A DNA stretch of 64,000 nucleotides from Endotrypanum monterogeii (GCA_000333855.2 CM007315.1:967516-1031515); one strand, 5' to 3'. Shown: positions 1 through 12,573, counted from the stretch's first letter. Notes: generated from the letters alone by a model not told the origin. Made by a program: numbers and translations.

Positions 1-2085
1 TGCAGTTATGCGTGGAGGTCGGGTGGAGGCGCCGTCGCCGTTGTCGTCCTCTTCTGTATCGTCATCGGTGCTCGTATTATTCTTCAACATGGCTGTCTTG
101 GAGGGCGTCATTTCACGACCTTCCTCGTCATTCGATGCGTTGGTGGGGATGCACAGCTGAGGCCACCCAACATCTTCAGCGTTGCATCCGTCCTCTGCGG
201 TGCTACCCTCATCACTGCTCATGCTTGGACGGTTTAGGCCCGTCTCCTTTTTCTGCCGAGTGGCGTTGCCCATATCGCTTTTCTTGAGCTTCAGTAGGGA
301 ACGTAACGCTGTGCTCGGCGACCTCAGGCCACTATCGTCGCCATCCCCGCCATCCGCCTGTTGTGGGCCCTGACAGACGATAGACGGTGTCCTTGATTCA
401 CTACTATTCTCCTGTGAAAGCAGCTCAATGGAATCGGAAAGAAGTAAAGGGCAGCGGCCCAAAGACTGCGCCATCTGCGATGGATGTCTCGTCTGCGCCA
501 TCTGCGATGGATGTCTCGTCTGCGCGGTAACGTGGGAGCGGTGCTGGGTCGCAGCTCGTACGCGTTCCTCACTCGCTCGGTCACTCACCGAGTAGTATTC
601 GCTCTCGTCGTCTCCTGATGAGGTGCTCGACACCACAGGAATATCATGTAACATGTTTGGAGGCACAAAGCTTGTGCCGCTACGGTGTTGTCCCGGTTTG
701 TTACCGATACCTGCGTTGTTGCCCTTCCTATCTGTTCCGGTGCGAGTCGTGTGCTCAATGGAGTGGAGGAAGCTCTCGTAGTAGCTGTTCTTTACCTTGG
801 AGTCACCGGCCCTGGAGATTCGTTTGTCGAGCTTAACCGATTTTTCGTCGTCTTCCTCAGACTTGCGGCCTCCGTATATGTCTGACCAATCCCTGGATCG
901 TCTGTCAGAGCCGCTTCTGAGACGGCAGTGAGTGACAAAAGGCGAGCTAATCAGTGTGTTCGGGTGGGAGGGCACTCGTGAGTCGGAGGTCGACGAAGCG
1001 CTAAACATCGAGTGCGCTGAAGGGGGGGATGTGTGCTCGAATGGGAGGGTCAGTCGTGCGTGAGCGGACGGAAGGGTCTCTCTTCTTGTGCGGTCGATCT
1101 TCTCGCTGCTTTCACGGAGGAATTTCGAGGAATGTTCTTTTCTGTTCCCTGTGGCGGGCCTCGATGGATGAAGAATCCCCAATGGGCTGGGCGGCGGCTG
1201 CACGGATTCATAGCTGTGGACTGCCTCCACATGAGGGGAGGTCGGGGGGAGCGGGAAGTCTTCGAAAAGGAAGCCAGAGGACAGATGGTACTGCTCTGGT
1301 TTCACTAGTCTGCGCTTCTGTTGTGGATCTTTCTGCTTCGATTGATAACTGGCAGAGGAGTTCTGCACGCGTAGATAATTTTTATGTTCCTCGAAAGAGG
1401 GCTGCAGATGATGAGGGCGGCGGGTGCTCGCACTCCTCATAGTGTTACTCTTATGTTTCGTTGAGGTGGGAGTGCTGGTCTTGCAGAGAAGCATCTGCGT
1501 CGGAGACAGTGACTTAAAGGAGATTTCTTCCGTACGCTCTTCACACGCATGCAGATCCGTGGGTGGTGCGGCGCTGCTGAACGTGGTATCCGGTGTGCTG
1601 CAGGATATAATGTCGGTGCTCCCCCGCTTGACAGTTGGTCGATCCCCCAAGAGCGCTGCTTCGGTGTTGGGGTGAAAGTCAGGAAAGAGAAAATAACCTC
1701 TGTTTGCTGTCTCGCACGACGGTACGTCCAACAGGGAGCTCGAGGGTCTCAACAAGGTGGACTGAGTTGCCAGTCTCGGAGAGCTGGCACGGTCGAGAGA
1801 AGGGAGTAGCTTCTGTCGAGAGATTCGGCGGGCAGCAAATACAGAGTCACTGTCCCGTCGTCTTGGCGGTAATGATGAGGGGTCTCGGTTTTTCAGGCTA
1901 CATGTTTTCTCATTCAAGGATTTCTCACTGTTTTTCGCAGAAAGCTTCGACATGGTGAAGTTACCCGATGCGTCGCAGAACGGAGTCAGTTCTGTCGGGT
2001 TTTTGTTGAGTGCTGGGCACGTCGACCATGCTTTGTTGCCCTCTCTAGGAGAAGCTGCTTTGCTGCCACTTAGGGGGGTATACAT
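1..2085 (-). CDS. Unrecognised Ser-rich disordered protein, C-terminus cut by the window edge
   Basis: The minus frame is open from the ATG at 2085 to base 1 without a stop, giving 695 visible codons; the C-terminus lies outside the window. The protein starts MYTPLSGSKAASPREG. A second in-frame Met lies at 1953 (MSKLSAKNSEK), but the 44 residues between them read like coding sequence and a plausible trans-splice acceptor lies about 75 nt upstream of 2085, so I prefer the longer form. Composition is rich in Ser, Thr, Arg and Pro, with acidic clusters (SGDDESEYYS; DDDTEEDDNGDG near the left edge) and no membrane segment, signal peptide or domain that I recognise. A nine-residue tandem duplication (AQTRHPSQM twice) is encoded at 466-519. 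It resembles its disordered neighbours in composition, but no specific homology was found. Coding status is well supported; function is unknown. Confidence 0.85.
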   Translation of the reverse strand, partial: MYTPLSGSKAASPREGNKAWSTCPALNKNPTELTPFCDASGNFTMSKLSAKNSEKSLNEKTCSLKNRDPSSLPPRRRDSDSVFAARRISRQKLLPSLDRASSPRLATQSTLLRPSSSLLDVPSCETANRGYFLFPDFHPNTEAALLGDRPTVKRGSTDIISCSTPDTTFSSAAPPTDLHACEERTEEISFKSLSPTQMLLCKTSTPTSTKHKSNTMRSASTRRPHHLQPSFEEHKNYLRVQNSSASYQSKQKDPQQKRRLVKPEQYHLSSGFLFEDFPLPPTSPHVEAVHSYESVQPPPSPLGILHPSRPATGNRKEHSSKFLRESSEKIDRTRRETLPSAHARLTLPFEHTSPPSAHSMFSASSTSDSRVPSHPNTLISSPFVTHCRLRSGSDRRSRDWSDIYGGRKSEEDDEKSVKLDKRISRAGDSKVKNSYYESFLHSIEHTTRTGTDRKGNNAGIGNKPGQHRSGTSFVPPNMLHDIPVVSSTSSGDDESEYYSVSDRASEERVRAATQHRSHVTAQTRHPSQMAQTRHPSQMAQSLGRCPLLLSDSIELLSQENSSESRTPSIVCQGPQQADGGDGDDSGLRSPSTALRSLLKLKKSDMGNATRQKKETGLNRPSMSSDEGSTAEDGCNAEDVGWPQLCIPTNASNDEEGREMTPSKTAMLKNNTSTDDDTEEDDNGDGASTRPPRITA
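466..519 (-). repeat. 27-bp direct duplication inside the left-edge gene
   Basis: Two identical, adjacent 27-bp units (466-492 and 493-519) sit in frame in the gene at 1-2085 and duplicate the residues AQTRHPSQM. The exact identity suggests a recent slippage or unequal-exchange event. Confidence 0.9.
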
Positions 2086-2157
2086 CACCCACTGATGCAA
2101 AATGGCGGTGGGTCCTCTGGTCAGTGTGTTTGTGTGTGCGACCAAACTTAGCGAGGT

Positions 2158-2190
2158 CTTGCAGCGAGTTGACACACACAAAAAAAAATA
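2158..2190 (-). promoter_or_regulatory. Likely spliced-leader trans-splice acceptor for the gene at 1-2085
   Basis: On the coding strand a run of eight T followed by GTGTGTGTC ends at about 2174. The first AG after it is at 2159-2158, leaving a 5' UTR of roughly 75 nt before the ATG at 2085. Assigned from sequence layout only. Confidence 0.5.
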
Positions 2191-3265
2191 ATGCACCAAC
2201 AGCTCCCCACGTTCCACCAGTGAGTTCGCGTGTTTTCCTCCTCGACCTTTATATATATAGTTATATAGATTCTCTCGTATGCAGATGAATAAAATTGTTC
2301 CGCCAAAAAAAAAATCAAGGGAAAGATGTCAAGTTAAATAGCGACCAAGTCCCACTTGCGTGCGAGTCGAAGACTGAATATCAATCAGCCCTCACGGGAC
2401 ACACACACACACACACCAGAAGTAAGAAAACAAGAAGATCGACGAAGAGAGATCCCCACGCCTGTTTTTCTACTTATCGAGGTGGAAAGGCGCAGTTCTC
2501 GAAGAAAAAAAAAACTGGGGAGGTGGGGAGGTAAGGTCGGTAACGTGCTTCCTGTCGCTCAAACACTTTGATCGCTGTTGCGCAGGGAGGGGTATGAAAT
2601 GAAAGGGGAGGGGTTGGGGGTGCAATAATGTGAGTAGATATTGTAAAGAAAAAAACAGAAATAAAAACGAGTAGGTGTGTCCCAAATACCCTCCCCAGCC
2701 GGTGTGATTGTTTACGAAGGATCGAGGGTACAGAAGGGGGTAGATAAGTGGGCACTTCTTCGGGGATAGCAGAGTGACAGATTTCTCGAAAGGTAACTAT
2801 ATAAAAATACAAGATACACTATCCTAAGGTATAGAGATGAGTACTGGGTAGTCTGTCGGTTCGATTTCCCGCAGATACGGGAACGACGAGACAGATATGA
2901 TAAATGTGGTATAAAAAAAAATAAGAGGGAAAAATAATAGCTATGATCGAGCTAGAGGGCAAGACGCTGCAGGGGACGTTGAGGCGAAGAGTGAGTTAGC
3001 TCCGTGGTGATGTGCAAATACAAACACGTAAAAGAAAAAGTGAAGAAAGCAGTCTTATATTACGCTCACACGCGAACAGTGTGCAAAAAAAAATTATTCG
3101 GGGAGAAAAACGCGGGGTATTGAGGAGCAGAAATGCAACCGTGTCCTTTCTTTTGTTCACTCGTACGCGTAACTACGGAACGACTTACACGTAACCACAC
3201 CCAGTTGAAGGGGAAGGAAAAGAGTGCTTTAGCAGTGTTACATGCACTTCCCTTCCTGGCGAAGG

Positions 3266-3307
3266 GGGGGAGAGGGAGGGGGGGGGAGGGGGAGGGAGGG
3301 GGAGGGC
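3266..3307. repeat. G-tract array on the plus strand
   Basis: A nearly uninterrupted series of G-runs of three to nine separated by single A residues. It is purine-only on the plus strand, which is the template strand of this unit, and so pyrimidine-only in the transcript. It matches the general form of a G-quadruplex motif in DNA. Confidence 0.8.
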
Positions 3308-3420
3308 TTTGAAAAAAACGGGAAAATTACGAAAATAAGCAGCGGGTAGCAGTGGGAAGGAGAAGGAGTGGAGGAAAAAAAAAGGGAGATGAGTGAATTT
3401 TGCAGAGAGTGTGGATTCCT

Positions 3421-3426
3421 TTATAT

Positions 3427-3463
<37 letters not shown>

Positions 3464-3464
3464 A
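3421..3464. repeat. (TA)n microsatellite
   Basis: Alternating T/A tract of about 40 bp with one G interruption, in the spacer. Confidence 0.9.
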
Positions 3465-4821
3465 GCCGGTGACTTCTGTTGTCACTTAGAAAATCTGTAC
3501 CTTATAGTGTTCTCGCGTGTCGTTGTGCTGCTGTGAGCGGCGTGAGGGGAGCAAGTAGGGTGGCCCTGTGTGACGGGCGCGTCAGGTTAAACAAAGACGG
3601 CAACAAAGCACACGATCGGCTGCGAAACAACTGCATGAGAAAAGATAGACAAATGATGGCAGATAGTTGGGATGAGGGATTGCAAAGGGTGATTAGTGGC
3701 AACTGGTGCATTGGAGCTCTCACTTGACAGCCACAAAGATGTCTTTCATTCCAATGCAGCATGTGGCTGCACCGGAAGTATGTCGCATGTCTCCGCAGTC
3801 CAGCTTTCTGATGATCGCGGCAGAGGCATGTGTTTGCACACACTTATTGAGGGTTTGCGGATGGGTGGATGGTTGGGGGCGCACATCAGCTGCTGCAGCC
3901 ACCTTCCACTTGTGTGTATATAATTCATTTTATTATTCTTCGCTGTTTTCTTTTCTACTTAGATTCGAAGGCAGACGCGCAAGTTCTACAAAGCACCTTT
4001 TTTTTTTCTTTCATGCGTGCACGTGAGCGCGGACACAGGAAGAAAAACTGAAAAAAATGAAGAAAAAAGGATGAGGTGAGAGGGAGGGGGCGTAACCGTT
4101 TTTTTTTTCCTGGATGGCACATCCGCACACCTACCTTAGTGTCCGTGCTCATAAAGGTGGGAAAAATAAGAACCAAGTCCCGAAAACTGCCTTGCTGCCC
4201 TCTTCTCGCATAAATGCGTGTGCCGTTAAAAAGGTAAAAAGGCGAGGAGAAACGAGAGGGGAGCGAGGAGGGTGTGTGTGCGTGTGTTCGTGCGTCCGAT
4301 TGGGAGCCGAACATGACCCACTGCAACCGAGGTTGCAATCCTATGTAAGGAAAAACAACAGCAAAATGCAAAAAAACCATTAAAAAAAAAATGCTCAACT
4401 GAAGTCATAATTTTTTCTCGAGCAGAAATTCGGACGTTCCGTGGGTCCGGAGGGGTTTTGCTGCATCGTTTGTCTCTCCCCCTTCCCCTACTCGCCTTTC
4501 GGAAGTCTTCAGGATCTATTCGAGAAGAGTTTTGATTGGTGACATCTCTACCGTTGTTTTTTTTCTTTCTTCCTACCTCCCGTGGATGTCAGGCATGACG
4601 GGAGAGGGAGAGCGAGAGAGGAGGGGGGGGGAGAGGAGTGCGTGGGCTTGATTTCGAGTGACTCGCCACCATAAGCCGTCATCCGCGAGGTTCTTCCAGG
4701 ACTCGATGTGCTCAGGGGCATCCCCAAAGATCTTTTCCCTACAAGAACTAGAGGATGTTCAGTTGTACCCCGCAGGAGGAGGGGTTTACCCTGTAGCCTA
4801 CCGCACCCCTATCCACAGGGC

Positions 4822-4849
<28 letters not shown>
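4822..4849. repeat. (CA)n microsatellite
   Basis: About fourteen CA units in the spacer downstream of the HEAT-like gene. Confidence 0.9.
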
Positions 4850-4852
<3 letters not shown>

Positions 4853-5091
4853 GTGAGGACATCAATGAAATCGAAGAAATATATGCATACATACATATGC
4901 ACATATATCAGAGATTTTTCCAGCGGTATTCAGGAAGGAAAGAAGAGAATGAGAGAGCGAGAGAGAGAGGGGGGGGGGCGGTAATAATACTAATAAAAAT
5001 AACGCCCTCCCCCCCCCCCCCACACACACTAATTATTTCTGGCGAAGTGTGTATTTGGGAGGAGGAAAGGGAGAAAAACGGGACACCCTCG

Positions 5092-5210
5092 ATATATATA
5101 CATACGTATATACATATACATATACGTATACATATACATATATACATATACATATATATATATATATATACATATATACACATACATATATATATATATA
5201 CATATATAGA
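5092..5210. repeat. (TATACA)/(TA) compound microsatellite abutting a stop codon
   Basis: About 120 bp of ATATAC/TATATA units. It ends only about 14 bp from the stop codon at 5225-5227, so it would be transcribed as the first part of the 3' UTR of the HEAT-like gene. Confidence 0.9.
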
Positions 5211-5224
5211 TGGTGTTGCCCATG

Positions 5225-8200
5225 TCACTTGGGCAGTACGAGTCTGGCGTCTGAGGAAACCCATAAGTCGCTGTCTGCAGCGTAGATCGCCAAGGATGTT
5301 TTGCGCCGTTCATTCCAGCCGCTGCCTTCACACGTAGCGAGTAGAATTGCCAAACCGAGGCGGCGCATGAAGGCAGAGCGGTGATTCCTTAAGACTTTCT
5401 CCTCCAAGTGTTCTGCAGCCTCTGTGTCGCGCATCATAGCAGAGTAGGCGTTCACCGACTTGATCACAGCTGTGGCTGCCCCGGGGTGAATGAGCTGAGC
5501 TGCATCCATCGTGGTTAGGTACGAGAGCCACTCGGAGAGACTCAATTCACAAATGAGCGGGATGACCATGGCGGGCTGCCGACGGGTCGCGATGAGCCGC
5601 TCCACCACATTTTTCACCACAGCCAACGATGTCTTTTTTTCAGGTGCGGCGTCGTATTGCACGATGGAGAGAAGCGAAGCGGTGACTTCCTTCATCGACA
5701 CATCAGATTTTATTTGGTCAATCGAGGCAGTGATGAACGCAGGGGCTTCCTCGGCGGTGCACGCCAGCATGCACTTCAGTGCAGATTCCGAGAGCTCTGT
5801 TTCGGTATCCACCTCCAGAAACGCAGAAACTACTTTGCACAAGGCAAGGTCTTCGTACGGTGGAACTGTAGCGAGCTTTTCCAGTGTCGCGACGCGAACG
5901 TCACGCAGCGGGTGGCGGAGAAGTCGACGCAAAAGCGTTAAATACTCTTTCCGCTGCCAAGACCGGCGGAGAACATTCCATCTGACCTTCGTCATTTCTT
6001 TACAGGCAGCTGAGGATGGGGTCGTTATTATTTCTCTGAGCTCACCCGAGTCGCTCGTGCTTTCGTCCTCCTCTTCTGTTTCGGCTATGTCGTGACCAAC
6101 CGTTAGCGACTCCGCCGTGTCCGTGGCACTCTGCACTGCCTCATAGTCCTTCGTTACAATCGAGGTATAGTACCACCATACCTGTGGCTTGTCGAGAAAA
6201 TTAAAAAATGCTCTTACCAGGGCGGCTCGCACATCGCGGTGCATCGGTGTCTGCGCTCGTCCCTCTCCTACCGACAGCGTGCCGGCTGCCGCAGAAGGTG
6301 CCGTGCTGTCCTCAGCAGGTTCACTTTCTGCCGCAGGCATGGGAAGATGATGCTCGGCGGCAAAATGAAGAAGACGTGCGTAGGCCAGGTCGTCACGCTT
6401 TGCACCGAGCACTCGCAGTGCCTCCCTCTGCGGTGCTACTTTTCCACCGGTGAGAATAGGCTCGAGAATGCGAAGTACATCGATAGTCGGCGAACATTGC
6501 AGGCTCGTGGAGAGGGCTCTAAGCGCATCCCCCTGTGTGTCAGGGACCTTCATTGCGTTCAGTAAAATTTTTTTGGCCTCGGGGTCGTTGCGGAGGTGAT
6601 GGAGTGCCTGGAATGCGAACCCCATCAGATATTTCCCGTGCTCCGGATGCTCCTCCGTTGCGAGAGTGGCCAAGCTTCCCTTTTTCCCATCCGCGGCTGT
6701 CCAGCTCGTGGTACATGAGATGGAGGGAAGGCGGGCAATACACTTGATGAGAGTGGGGCCTTCATAAGCACTGAGGGCGCCCGGGGTATAGAGCACCTGC
6801 AGACAAGACTGTGCGTATCGGACCTGCTGATATTCGGTCCATCGATATGCTGTTTCCATCGGCAACATACACACACGCACCGGCACTTTCCTGTTACCCT
6901 GACGGAAGCGGCTTTGAAAATTTTCCGTTATGGGGTCCACAAACGAGTCTAACAACGACCCCTGCAGCGCGTTGCACACAAATAGTTGTGCTTTGGTGGA
7001 ATCAACCCAGTCTTTTCGATCAGAGATGATCGCGGGGAGATCGATAGAGACTTGCTCTGGGAAGATCTTGATGTAAAGAGCCAAGACCATCTCCGCACAT
7101 CTAACATCGATCGACAGGCCAGCCCTCAGGGTGTCACGGAGAAGGGCTTCGATAGATGGATCACCGCGGCTCGCCGAAGTGGGTGGCTGCCTGAGCGCTT
7201 TGACAATTTTTGCATTCTCTAGAAGAGAGCTCAAAATTTGAATACCCGTCGACGCGTCACCGTTGCCGAGCATATCCCGCGCGATTGTGATAAGCTCTGC
7301 GGCGAGAACAGGGAGAGCACGCGGGTAGAGGTTAAATAAGTAGAGGAAGCAGTTCATACCTTCATGGAAAAGATTGAACTCTTTTTGCCTACGGATGAGG
7401 CCACCGAGCTCTCTGACCGCGAAGCTTGTATGCGGGCCCAGAAGATGACTGAGAAAAAACTCAATCTCGCGTGTTGTTCTGTAGGACACATCCTTGGCGT
7501 CGTACGCGGCTTGTATGAGCTGCATGAGTACTTCTTGTAAGGCCTCGTCGGTAATGTATGTGGCTGTGCGCCCCCAGAAGCCGATGCTCAGCGCCGCCCA
7601 CGCCTCGAACATTGCCCTGCGCCAGTTGTCCTGTTCTTTCAGCCGATGCACGCAAAACTCGAGAACTGCTGGCAAGTGCTCCGGGTAGTACTCGAGGGAT
7701 GCCACGCCCTCCCGAATAATGCAGGAGCGCAGCTCCACGTCTTCATTGGCCACAAACGCCGCCCCTTTCTTGAGGACTTCAGGGAAAGGGAAAAAAGAAA
7801 GATACGTGAGACGCTCCGTTGGGGAGTTTCGCAGTGCTGAATGGTTGTAGAGTCGGCGGGCGACGGCTGCGCGTTCTGCAGCAATGGGCATGCTCCGGAT
7901 GAGCTCAAAATCAACGATTCCCCGGCGGTCCTCCATCTGACTGTAGCCCTGCGAAAAGAGTACACGCCGCGTGGCTAGAGGCATGTTCCGTATGATATCT
8001 GGCGAAACAAAGAATATTTTCTTGTGCAGCATCCGTACAAAGAGTTCTGTGTGTCCGTGGAGTCTCCTCCAGCCACGGCGGGACATTAAACACAGTAACG
8101 GGGGTGACAGGGTTTCTAAGATGTGCCGCCCATCGCCAACCAGGAGATACTCTCCGATGTCCACGGGAAACGCAGAGAGGTAATAAGACCCGATGACGTG

Positions 8201-9001
8201 TTTCAGTGTGTCGCGGTCCAAGTCCAACAGATGCGCCGTGGAGGTGAAAAGATCGAGGCCGTGCTTCAGTGACCCGCGTGTGGCCAGAAACACGAAGGCC
8301 TTCGTTACGAGTTCCCTCAGCAGCACAAGGGAGGGTTTGCTTAGTTTCAGCCTTCCCTGCACCCTCGACGTCAAGTAAAGTACGGCCGACCGAGGATGGA
8401 GGCGGCACAGGAGACGAAGCCCTGCGCTGTCCAGCATGCACTGCTCCTCCTCCGGCAGCTTTTCCAGTACTTCGGGGCCCAGTGAGCCCAGCAGCAGCGG
8501 TACCTTGGTTGCATCTGTGAGCGTTTGTGCCCTGTAGAGTTGCTGCAGTACCTGCATCTGCCGTGCTTGCGCAAGTCGACTGAGCAGGCGCTTGAACTTG
8601 TGGAGCTGGGAATCCTTTAACAGTGTGGTTGCCATGGCTGTCCTTTGTTGGTCAAAGCCCCAGCAGTGAAGTAGCAAGGGCTCCACCAGCATAGAAGACA
8701 CCTTCGGGGACGTATCTGCCAATAGCGAGGATGCTATACCCAAAAGCACAACCGGAACACTCTTCCCAAGTTTTCTCGCTTCCGCAAAGGCCCCACACAG
8801 TGCGCAGGCCGCGAGGAGACGGTGGTAGTGCACCTGCGATGATGCGCCGAGCTCTGCAATCACAGTCTGCAGCGCATGTGAGTCCGACTCTGAAGAAGTG
8901 ATGACGCTTCGACCCAACTCCACCACCGTCGCACACCGGCGAATGTGTGAGAGCGGCTCTACATGCCGTATAAACGCCTCGGTGGGCGTTATACTGTCCA
9001 T
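5225..9001 (-). CDS. Large alpha-solenoid (HEAT-like) conserved-type protein
   Basis: A 1258-residue protein starting [17 protein letters not shown]. The open frame continues 63 codons further up, but that stretch encodes the pyrimidine tract of the likely trans-splice site (FCFFIDPTSSPLLL) and so is 5' flank; AG dinucleotides lie 3-8 nt before this ATG. The protein is almost entirely helical: repeated 35-40-residue units of paired amphipathic helices, with HEAT-like signatures such as [18 protein letters not shown] in the C-terminal third and [18 protein letters not shown] near the end. One acidic, probably flexible insert ([15 protein letters not shown]) interrupts the solenoid in its C-terminal third. 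No catalytic motif, signal peptide or membrane helix is visible. Such solenoids usually act as scaffolds or transport/assembly factors; the specific role cannot be told. This is the only unrecognised gene here that looks well folded throughout. Confidence 0.9.
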   Translation of the reverse strand: MDSITPTEAFIRHVEPLSHIRRCATVVELGRSVITSSESDSHALQTVIAELGASSQVHYHRLLAACALCGAFAEARKLGKSVPVVLLGIASSLLADTSPKVSSMLVEPLLLHCWGFDQQRTAMATTLLKDSQLHKFKRLLSRLAQARQMQVLQQLYRAQTLTDATKVPLLLGSLGPEVLEKLPEEEQCMLDSAGLRLLCRLHPRSAVLYLTSRVQGRLKLSKPSLVLLRELVTKAFVFLATRGSLKHGLDLFTSTAHLLDLDRDTLKHVIGSYYLSAFPVDIGEYLLVGDGRHILETLSPPLLCLMSRRGWRRLHGHTELFVRMLHKKIFFVSPDIIRNMPLATRRVLFSQGYSQMEDRRGIVDFELIRSMPIAAERAAVARRLYNHSALRNSPTERLTYLSFFPFPEVLKKGAAFVANEDVELRSCIIREGVASLEYYPEHLPAVLEFCVHRLKEQDNWRRAMFEAWAALSIGFWGRTATYITDEALQEVLMQLIQAAYDAKDVSYRTTREIEFFLSHLLGPHTSFAVRELGGLIRRQKEFNLFHEGMNCFLYLFNLYPRALPVLAAELITIARDMLGNGDASTGIQILSSLLENAKIVKALRQPPTSASRGDPSIEALLRDTLRAGLSIDVRCAEMVLALYIKIFPEQVSIDLPAIISDRKDWVDSTKAQLFVCNALQGSLLDSFVDPITENFQSRFRQGNRKVPVRVCMLPMETAYRWTEYQQVRYAQSCLQVLYTPGALSAYEGPTLIKCIARLPSISCTTSWTAADGKKGSLATLATEEHPEHGKYLMGFAFQALHHLRNDPEAKKILLNAMKVPDTQGDALRALSTSLQCSPTIDVLRILEPILTGGKVAPQREALRVLGAKRDDLAYARLLHFAAEHHLPMPAAESEPAEDSTAPSAAAGTLSVGEGRAQTPMHRDVRAALVRAFFNFLDKPQVWWYYTSIVTKDYEAVQSATDTAESLTVGHDIAETEEEDESTSDSGELREIITTPSSAACKEMTKVRWNVLRRSWQRKEYLTLLRRLLRHPLRDVRVATLEKLATVPPYEDLALCKVVSAFLEVDTETELSESALKCMLACTAEEAPAFITASIDQIKSDVSMKEVTASLLSIVQYDAAPEKKTSLAVVKNVVERLIATRRQPAMVIPLICELSLSEWLSYLTTMDAAQLIHPGAATAVIKSVNAYSAMMRDTEAAEHLEEKVLRNHRSAFMRRLGLAILLATCEGSGWNERRKTSLAIYAADSDLWVSSDARLVLPK

Positions 9002-9004
9002 TAT

Positions 9005-9060
9005 CTGTCTCAGAAGGAGGGGAGAGGAAGTGGGGTCAATAAAAAAACAAAAAAAGAGAT
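9005..9060 (-). promoter_or_regulatory. Likely trans-splice acceptor of the HEAT-like gene
   Basis: The coding strand carries a pyrimidine-rich tract (CTC, T-runs, then CCCCACTTCCTCTCCCCTCC) followed by AG at 9010-9009 and 9006-9005. The ATG follows at 9001, so the 5' UTR would be under 10 nt unless an upstream AG is used. Confidence 0.55.
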
Positions 9061-12000
9061 GGAGCTCACCCGGGGGGGGGACGAACACAAGTTCAAAGCA
9101 GATCTCTGTGTGTGTGCGTGCCTGTGTGCCGTGAAGAGGTATTGTATATATTGGAGAGCGAGTCGTCGCGTGTGCTAAAAAACTGCACAAGTGCGAACTC
9201 AGGCAGGAAAAAAAAATGATGTCTTCTACAAATGCATGAGTATCGTCGAGGGCATGTGCTGGCGCATGTTGGGGTGGACAGAGACAGCAAGCCGCAGATT
9301 GCCAACAAGAATGGATGAGAAAAGAGAGTTATACCGATGTGCGCGAACCACTCTTGGGGTTCGTGTACACGAGGGCGTGTGCGTGGGAGTTGGGGGTGTC
9401 GGGAACGCTCAGCCGAAACGAGAAAGAATGTTGGTCATTCACAGAAACCAGACACAGGGAAGTATGAGTGTGTGTGTGTGTGTGGAAAGAAATGGAGGAG
9501 GATGTCGAGAGGCGGGAGCGGTAAGAAAGAAAAAAAGCAAACGGATTGTTCGATGGGTTTGCGGAAGGCACTGTGGTGTCGCCGTGGCTGTGATGGTGGT
9601 TGGGTCTCCCGAGAAGCGGCTGCAGATTCACCTCATAAAGACCATTGCCACCTTGAAATATACTTCCCGAACTCCTCAACGAGCGCGGGCGACACGTGGG
9701 AGCGTGGGCGAGGAGACGAGCTGCTTGGCACCGCGAAGTCCTCACGGAAAGGGGGAAAAGCCAGCCAAGAAGTCTGTTGGAGCTCTATGGAGCGTTATAT
9801 ATAACTATATTTATGTATATTGGCCATAAAGCCCAGACAGCGGTAGAAGAAAAAATACAGAAGGCATAATAAATGCAAGAGAATGCGATATCTAAAAGCG
9901 AATACCGATCATGTGGAAGTCATCCGATCAGTGCACTCGAGCAGCGGGCATGCAGTGTGGCGCACCCTCCCCGCCCTAAGTGGCCACTAAGCAAAGAAAA
10001 GAGATCAGGGATATCGCAGAGAAAAAATAATTAAAACACACACACACACACACACACAAAGAGATCTACGACGTGGACGATATTTTCACGATGTTTTTTC
10101 GTTTCTTCATGTGTGCGGTTGTTCGAGCTCTCCAGCGAGTAGCAAGGCCACATCGAAGGCGTCTGTCCTCATGCTCTGCCCAGGGTGTCCTGACCGTCAC
10201 GTGCTGCAGTCATGAGACATTCCTCTCAGCGCTTTATCCCCCACCGCAAAAAAAAAAAACACATACACACAGGGAAGTGGCTGTGGTAAGGTGACAAAAG
10301 AGTGGCACCATTGCCTATCGCACGAGTGCCTCTCTCCGAGGGGAGGGATACCAGACGCGCTGGCGCACCAGCCCTCGCTTCGTTTATATTAATGTCATAT
10401 GGTATCCAGCACTGGCTGGCCAAAGTGAACGCGTTGCCATCGCGTAGAAAAAAAAAAATAACTCGTATATATCCAGCCAAGACACGTTTCGGTCCTCTCT
10501 CCAGTTGGCTTGGTGGAGGACGTTGATGTGTTTGTATATATGTTTTTTTTTCCCCGTCATTTTCAGTGGCTGATCAACTCGGTTTTTCACCGAACATTTT
10601 TCCTGATGACGTTGGCGCATCGATGCAGAAAGCACTGTTTGAGCATCTTACTTTTCTATTTTTTCATAAACGACGTGTGACTCACCTCCGGAGGGTGTGA
10701 AGCCTGGCGGGGAACGCTCCTGGCTATCTCCTGACCTGCCTCCGAGTAGCAGAGACCCCCCAGAGGAAATAGGGGAAGGGGAGGGGCCGGGGAGAGTCTT
10801 CCTTTTCGTTTGTTTTGTTTTGTTTTCTCTACAATCCCCCCCCTTCCTCTCTCTCTCTCTCTCCCTCCCTCCCGTGTCGTCTTGCTTGATATCGGTGCGT
10901 GCTGGAGATTCTGTCGGAAAAAACACCAGCGGGTACGATGGAAGGGGACGGGAGGAGCATTAAAAAATCAAAGCGCATATTGACGGCAGTGAGGGTACAG
11001 CGCTTCCTCCGCGAGTCCCGTCTTTCCGTTTTGAATTTGATCATTTATCTGAAGGTAAACAAGAGGGACAGAGACCCTGCACTGATGCTTGCTGTGTAGG
11101 GAGTCGTTCGATCGGTTGAGGGGCTTCGAGACCTCTACACACTGTCATCAAAGGATGTCGGTGAGAAGCTATTGATCTCCAATCTAATCATCGACACGAT
11201 TCTTCAGAGTGGTGGAAGGCACTGGGCCGCGATAACAAGATTTTGTAGACCTCAGGCTTTCTTGTGCCGTTGGCAATTCGGAGGGGGTTGGGGTCAGACC
11301 GGAGCTCGTGACGCTGCTGGCATCCCAAGCGACACGACAACAGAGCTGGTAGTCCCACGCTTGCCAGGGCGAGTGAGGGGGCATGATTCTGGCCCCCTTC
11401 GTGTTTCGTGGAGCAGCAACCGTTGTCTGTGGGAGGGTGGGGAGAGGGGAAAGTAATCATCAGAACTTAGTTAAAAGATGTCCCTTGACCATAACAGAAG
11501 TAGGGATGAGGGAGTGCGCAACATAAATAGGGAGCTTTGAGAGGTTGGCTTTCTGCGTCTTCTGTGTGTAGAGAAAAATGCGCCGCGTGATCTGAGCTGC
11601 GTTCGTACCCCGAAAAGACGCTGTTTCATTGCAGGCATGAGTATGAATAGCCTCATCAGCGTTACTAAAACGGGCTCAGGAAGCGAGCGAGGGAAAAGCC
11701 TCTGCACTGGGTGCACTGGCCCCCCTCCTTTCTACGAGCAGATTTCGATCTACACAAAGCATATGAATACTCGCAGTGCTCGCGATTCTGTAGCACCAAC
11801 GGATTGTACTCACGCATGGTTCGATCCTCCGTGGCTGTGCTTGAAGGTCTGTAGCCATCTACCTTTTATTTTGTTTGTTTGTTTTTCAGAGGATCTACCG
11901 AAAAGCAGTCGTGATAAATTTGAGGAAAAGAAAAAAAAGGGGGTGTGTGGGGACTCGTCGTCCACGCACACAGACACACCCCGGACAAGGGGGAGGAAGA

Positions 12001-12568
12001 AAAAAAGACAAAAATGGTCGCAGGAACGATAGAACAACAAAACAAAACAAACAAAATAAAACAAAAAAAGAAGGCGGAGGGGGATATGCTTCATGAAACC
12101 TATCAAGAGGGGCCGAAGAAAGAGGAAAAGAAAATCGAGGGTGCAGGTCTGTAAAGGCCCTGTGGAAGAAAAGAAAAGGGGAGCATGCGAGGAGGAGGGG
12201 AGTCAGACGAGTTATGGGTGGTCGTGGAAAATTGATTGGGGGGGGGGCGGGGGATGATTGAAGAGTTGTGTCGTTGAGTGAGCTAATCAAAATTTAAAAT
12301 TGACGCCAAACGTGGCCGGGAAAGAGTTAGGTGAGGGTGCAGCGATGATAGACCGGTGGGTGACTCATCAACAAAATTATGCCCAGCAAAAATACGGCGC
12401 TGAAGCACAAACTGTCGTGACAGGACAAAAAATAAACAACAAAAAAAGATGCATCTGAAGCGAAGCGCCTACCCATACAGGCGACGAGGAAGACGATACG
12501 TGCAGAAGAAAAAAACCGAATGAAGAAAAGTATGTAAACACATATTTCTAGGTAGATAAATAAATCAT

Positions 12569-12573
<5 letters not shown>

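Larger units (their letters stand above)
2086..5224. other. Intergenic spacer, largely 3' UTR of the HEAT-like gene
   Basis: No convincing gene in this 3.1 kb. It contains A/G-rich low-complexity sequence, a dense G-tract (3266-3307), TA repeats (3421-3464 and 5092-5210), a CA repeat (4822-4849), and a block of ordinary composition at about 3470-3910 that contains only short, unconvincing ORFs. By trypanosomatid rules most of it would be 3' UTR of the gene ending at 5225. Confidence 0.6.

Noticed and set aside
9002..9190. 63-residue N-terminal extension of the HEAT-like protein
   Set aside because: It encodes the pyrimidine tract of the acceptor (runs of Phe, Leu, Pro), and the AGs directly precede the Met at 9001.
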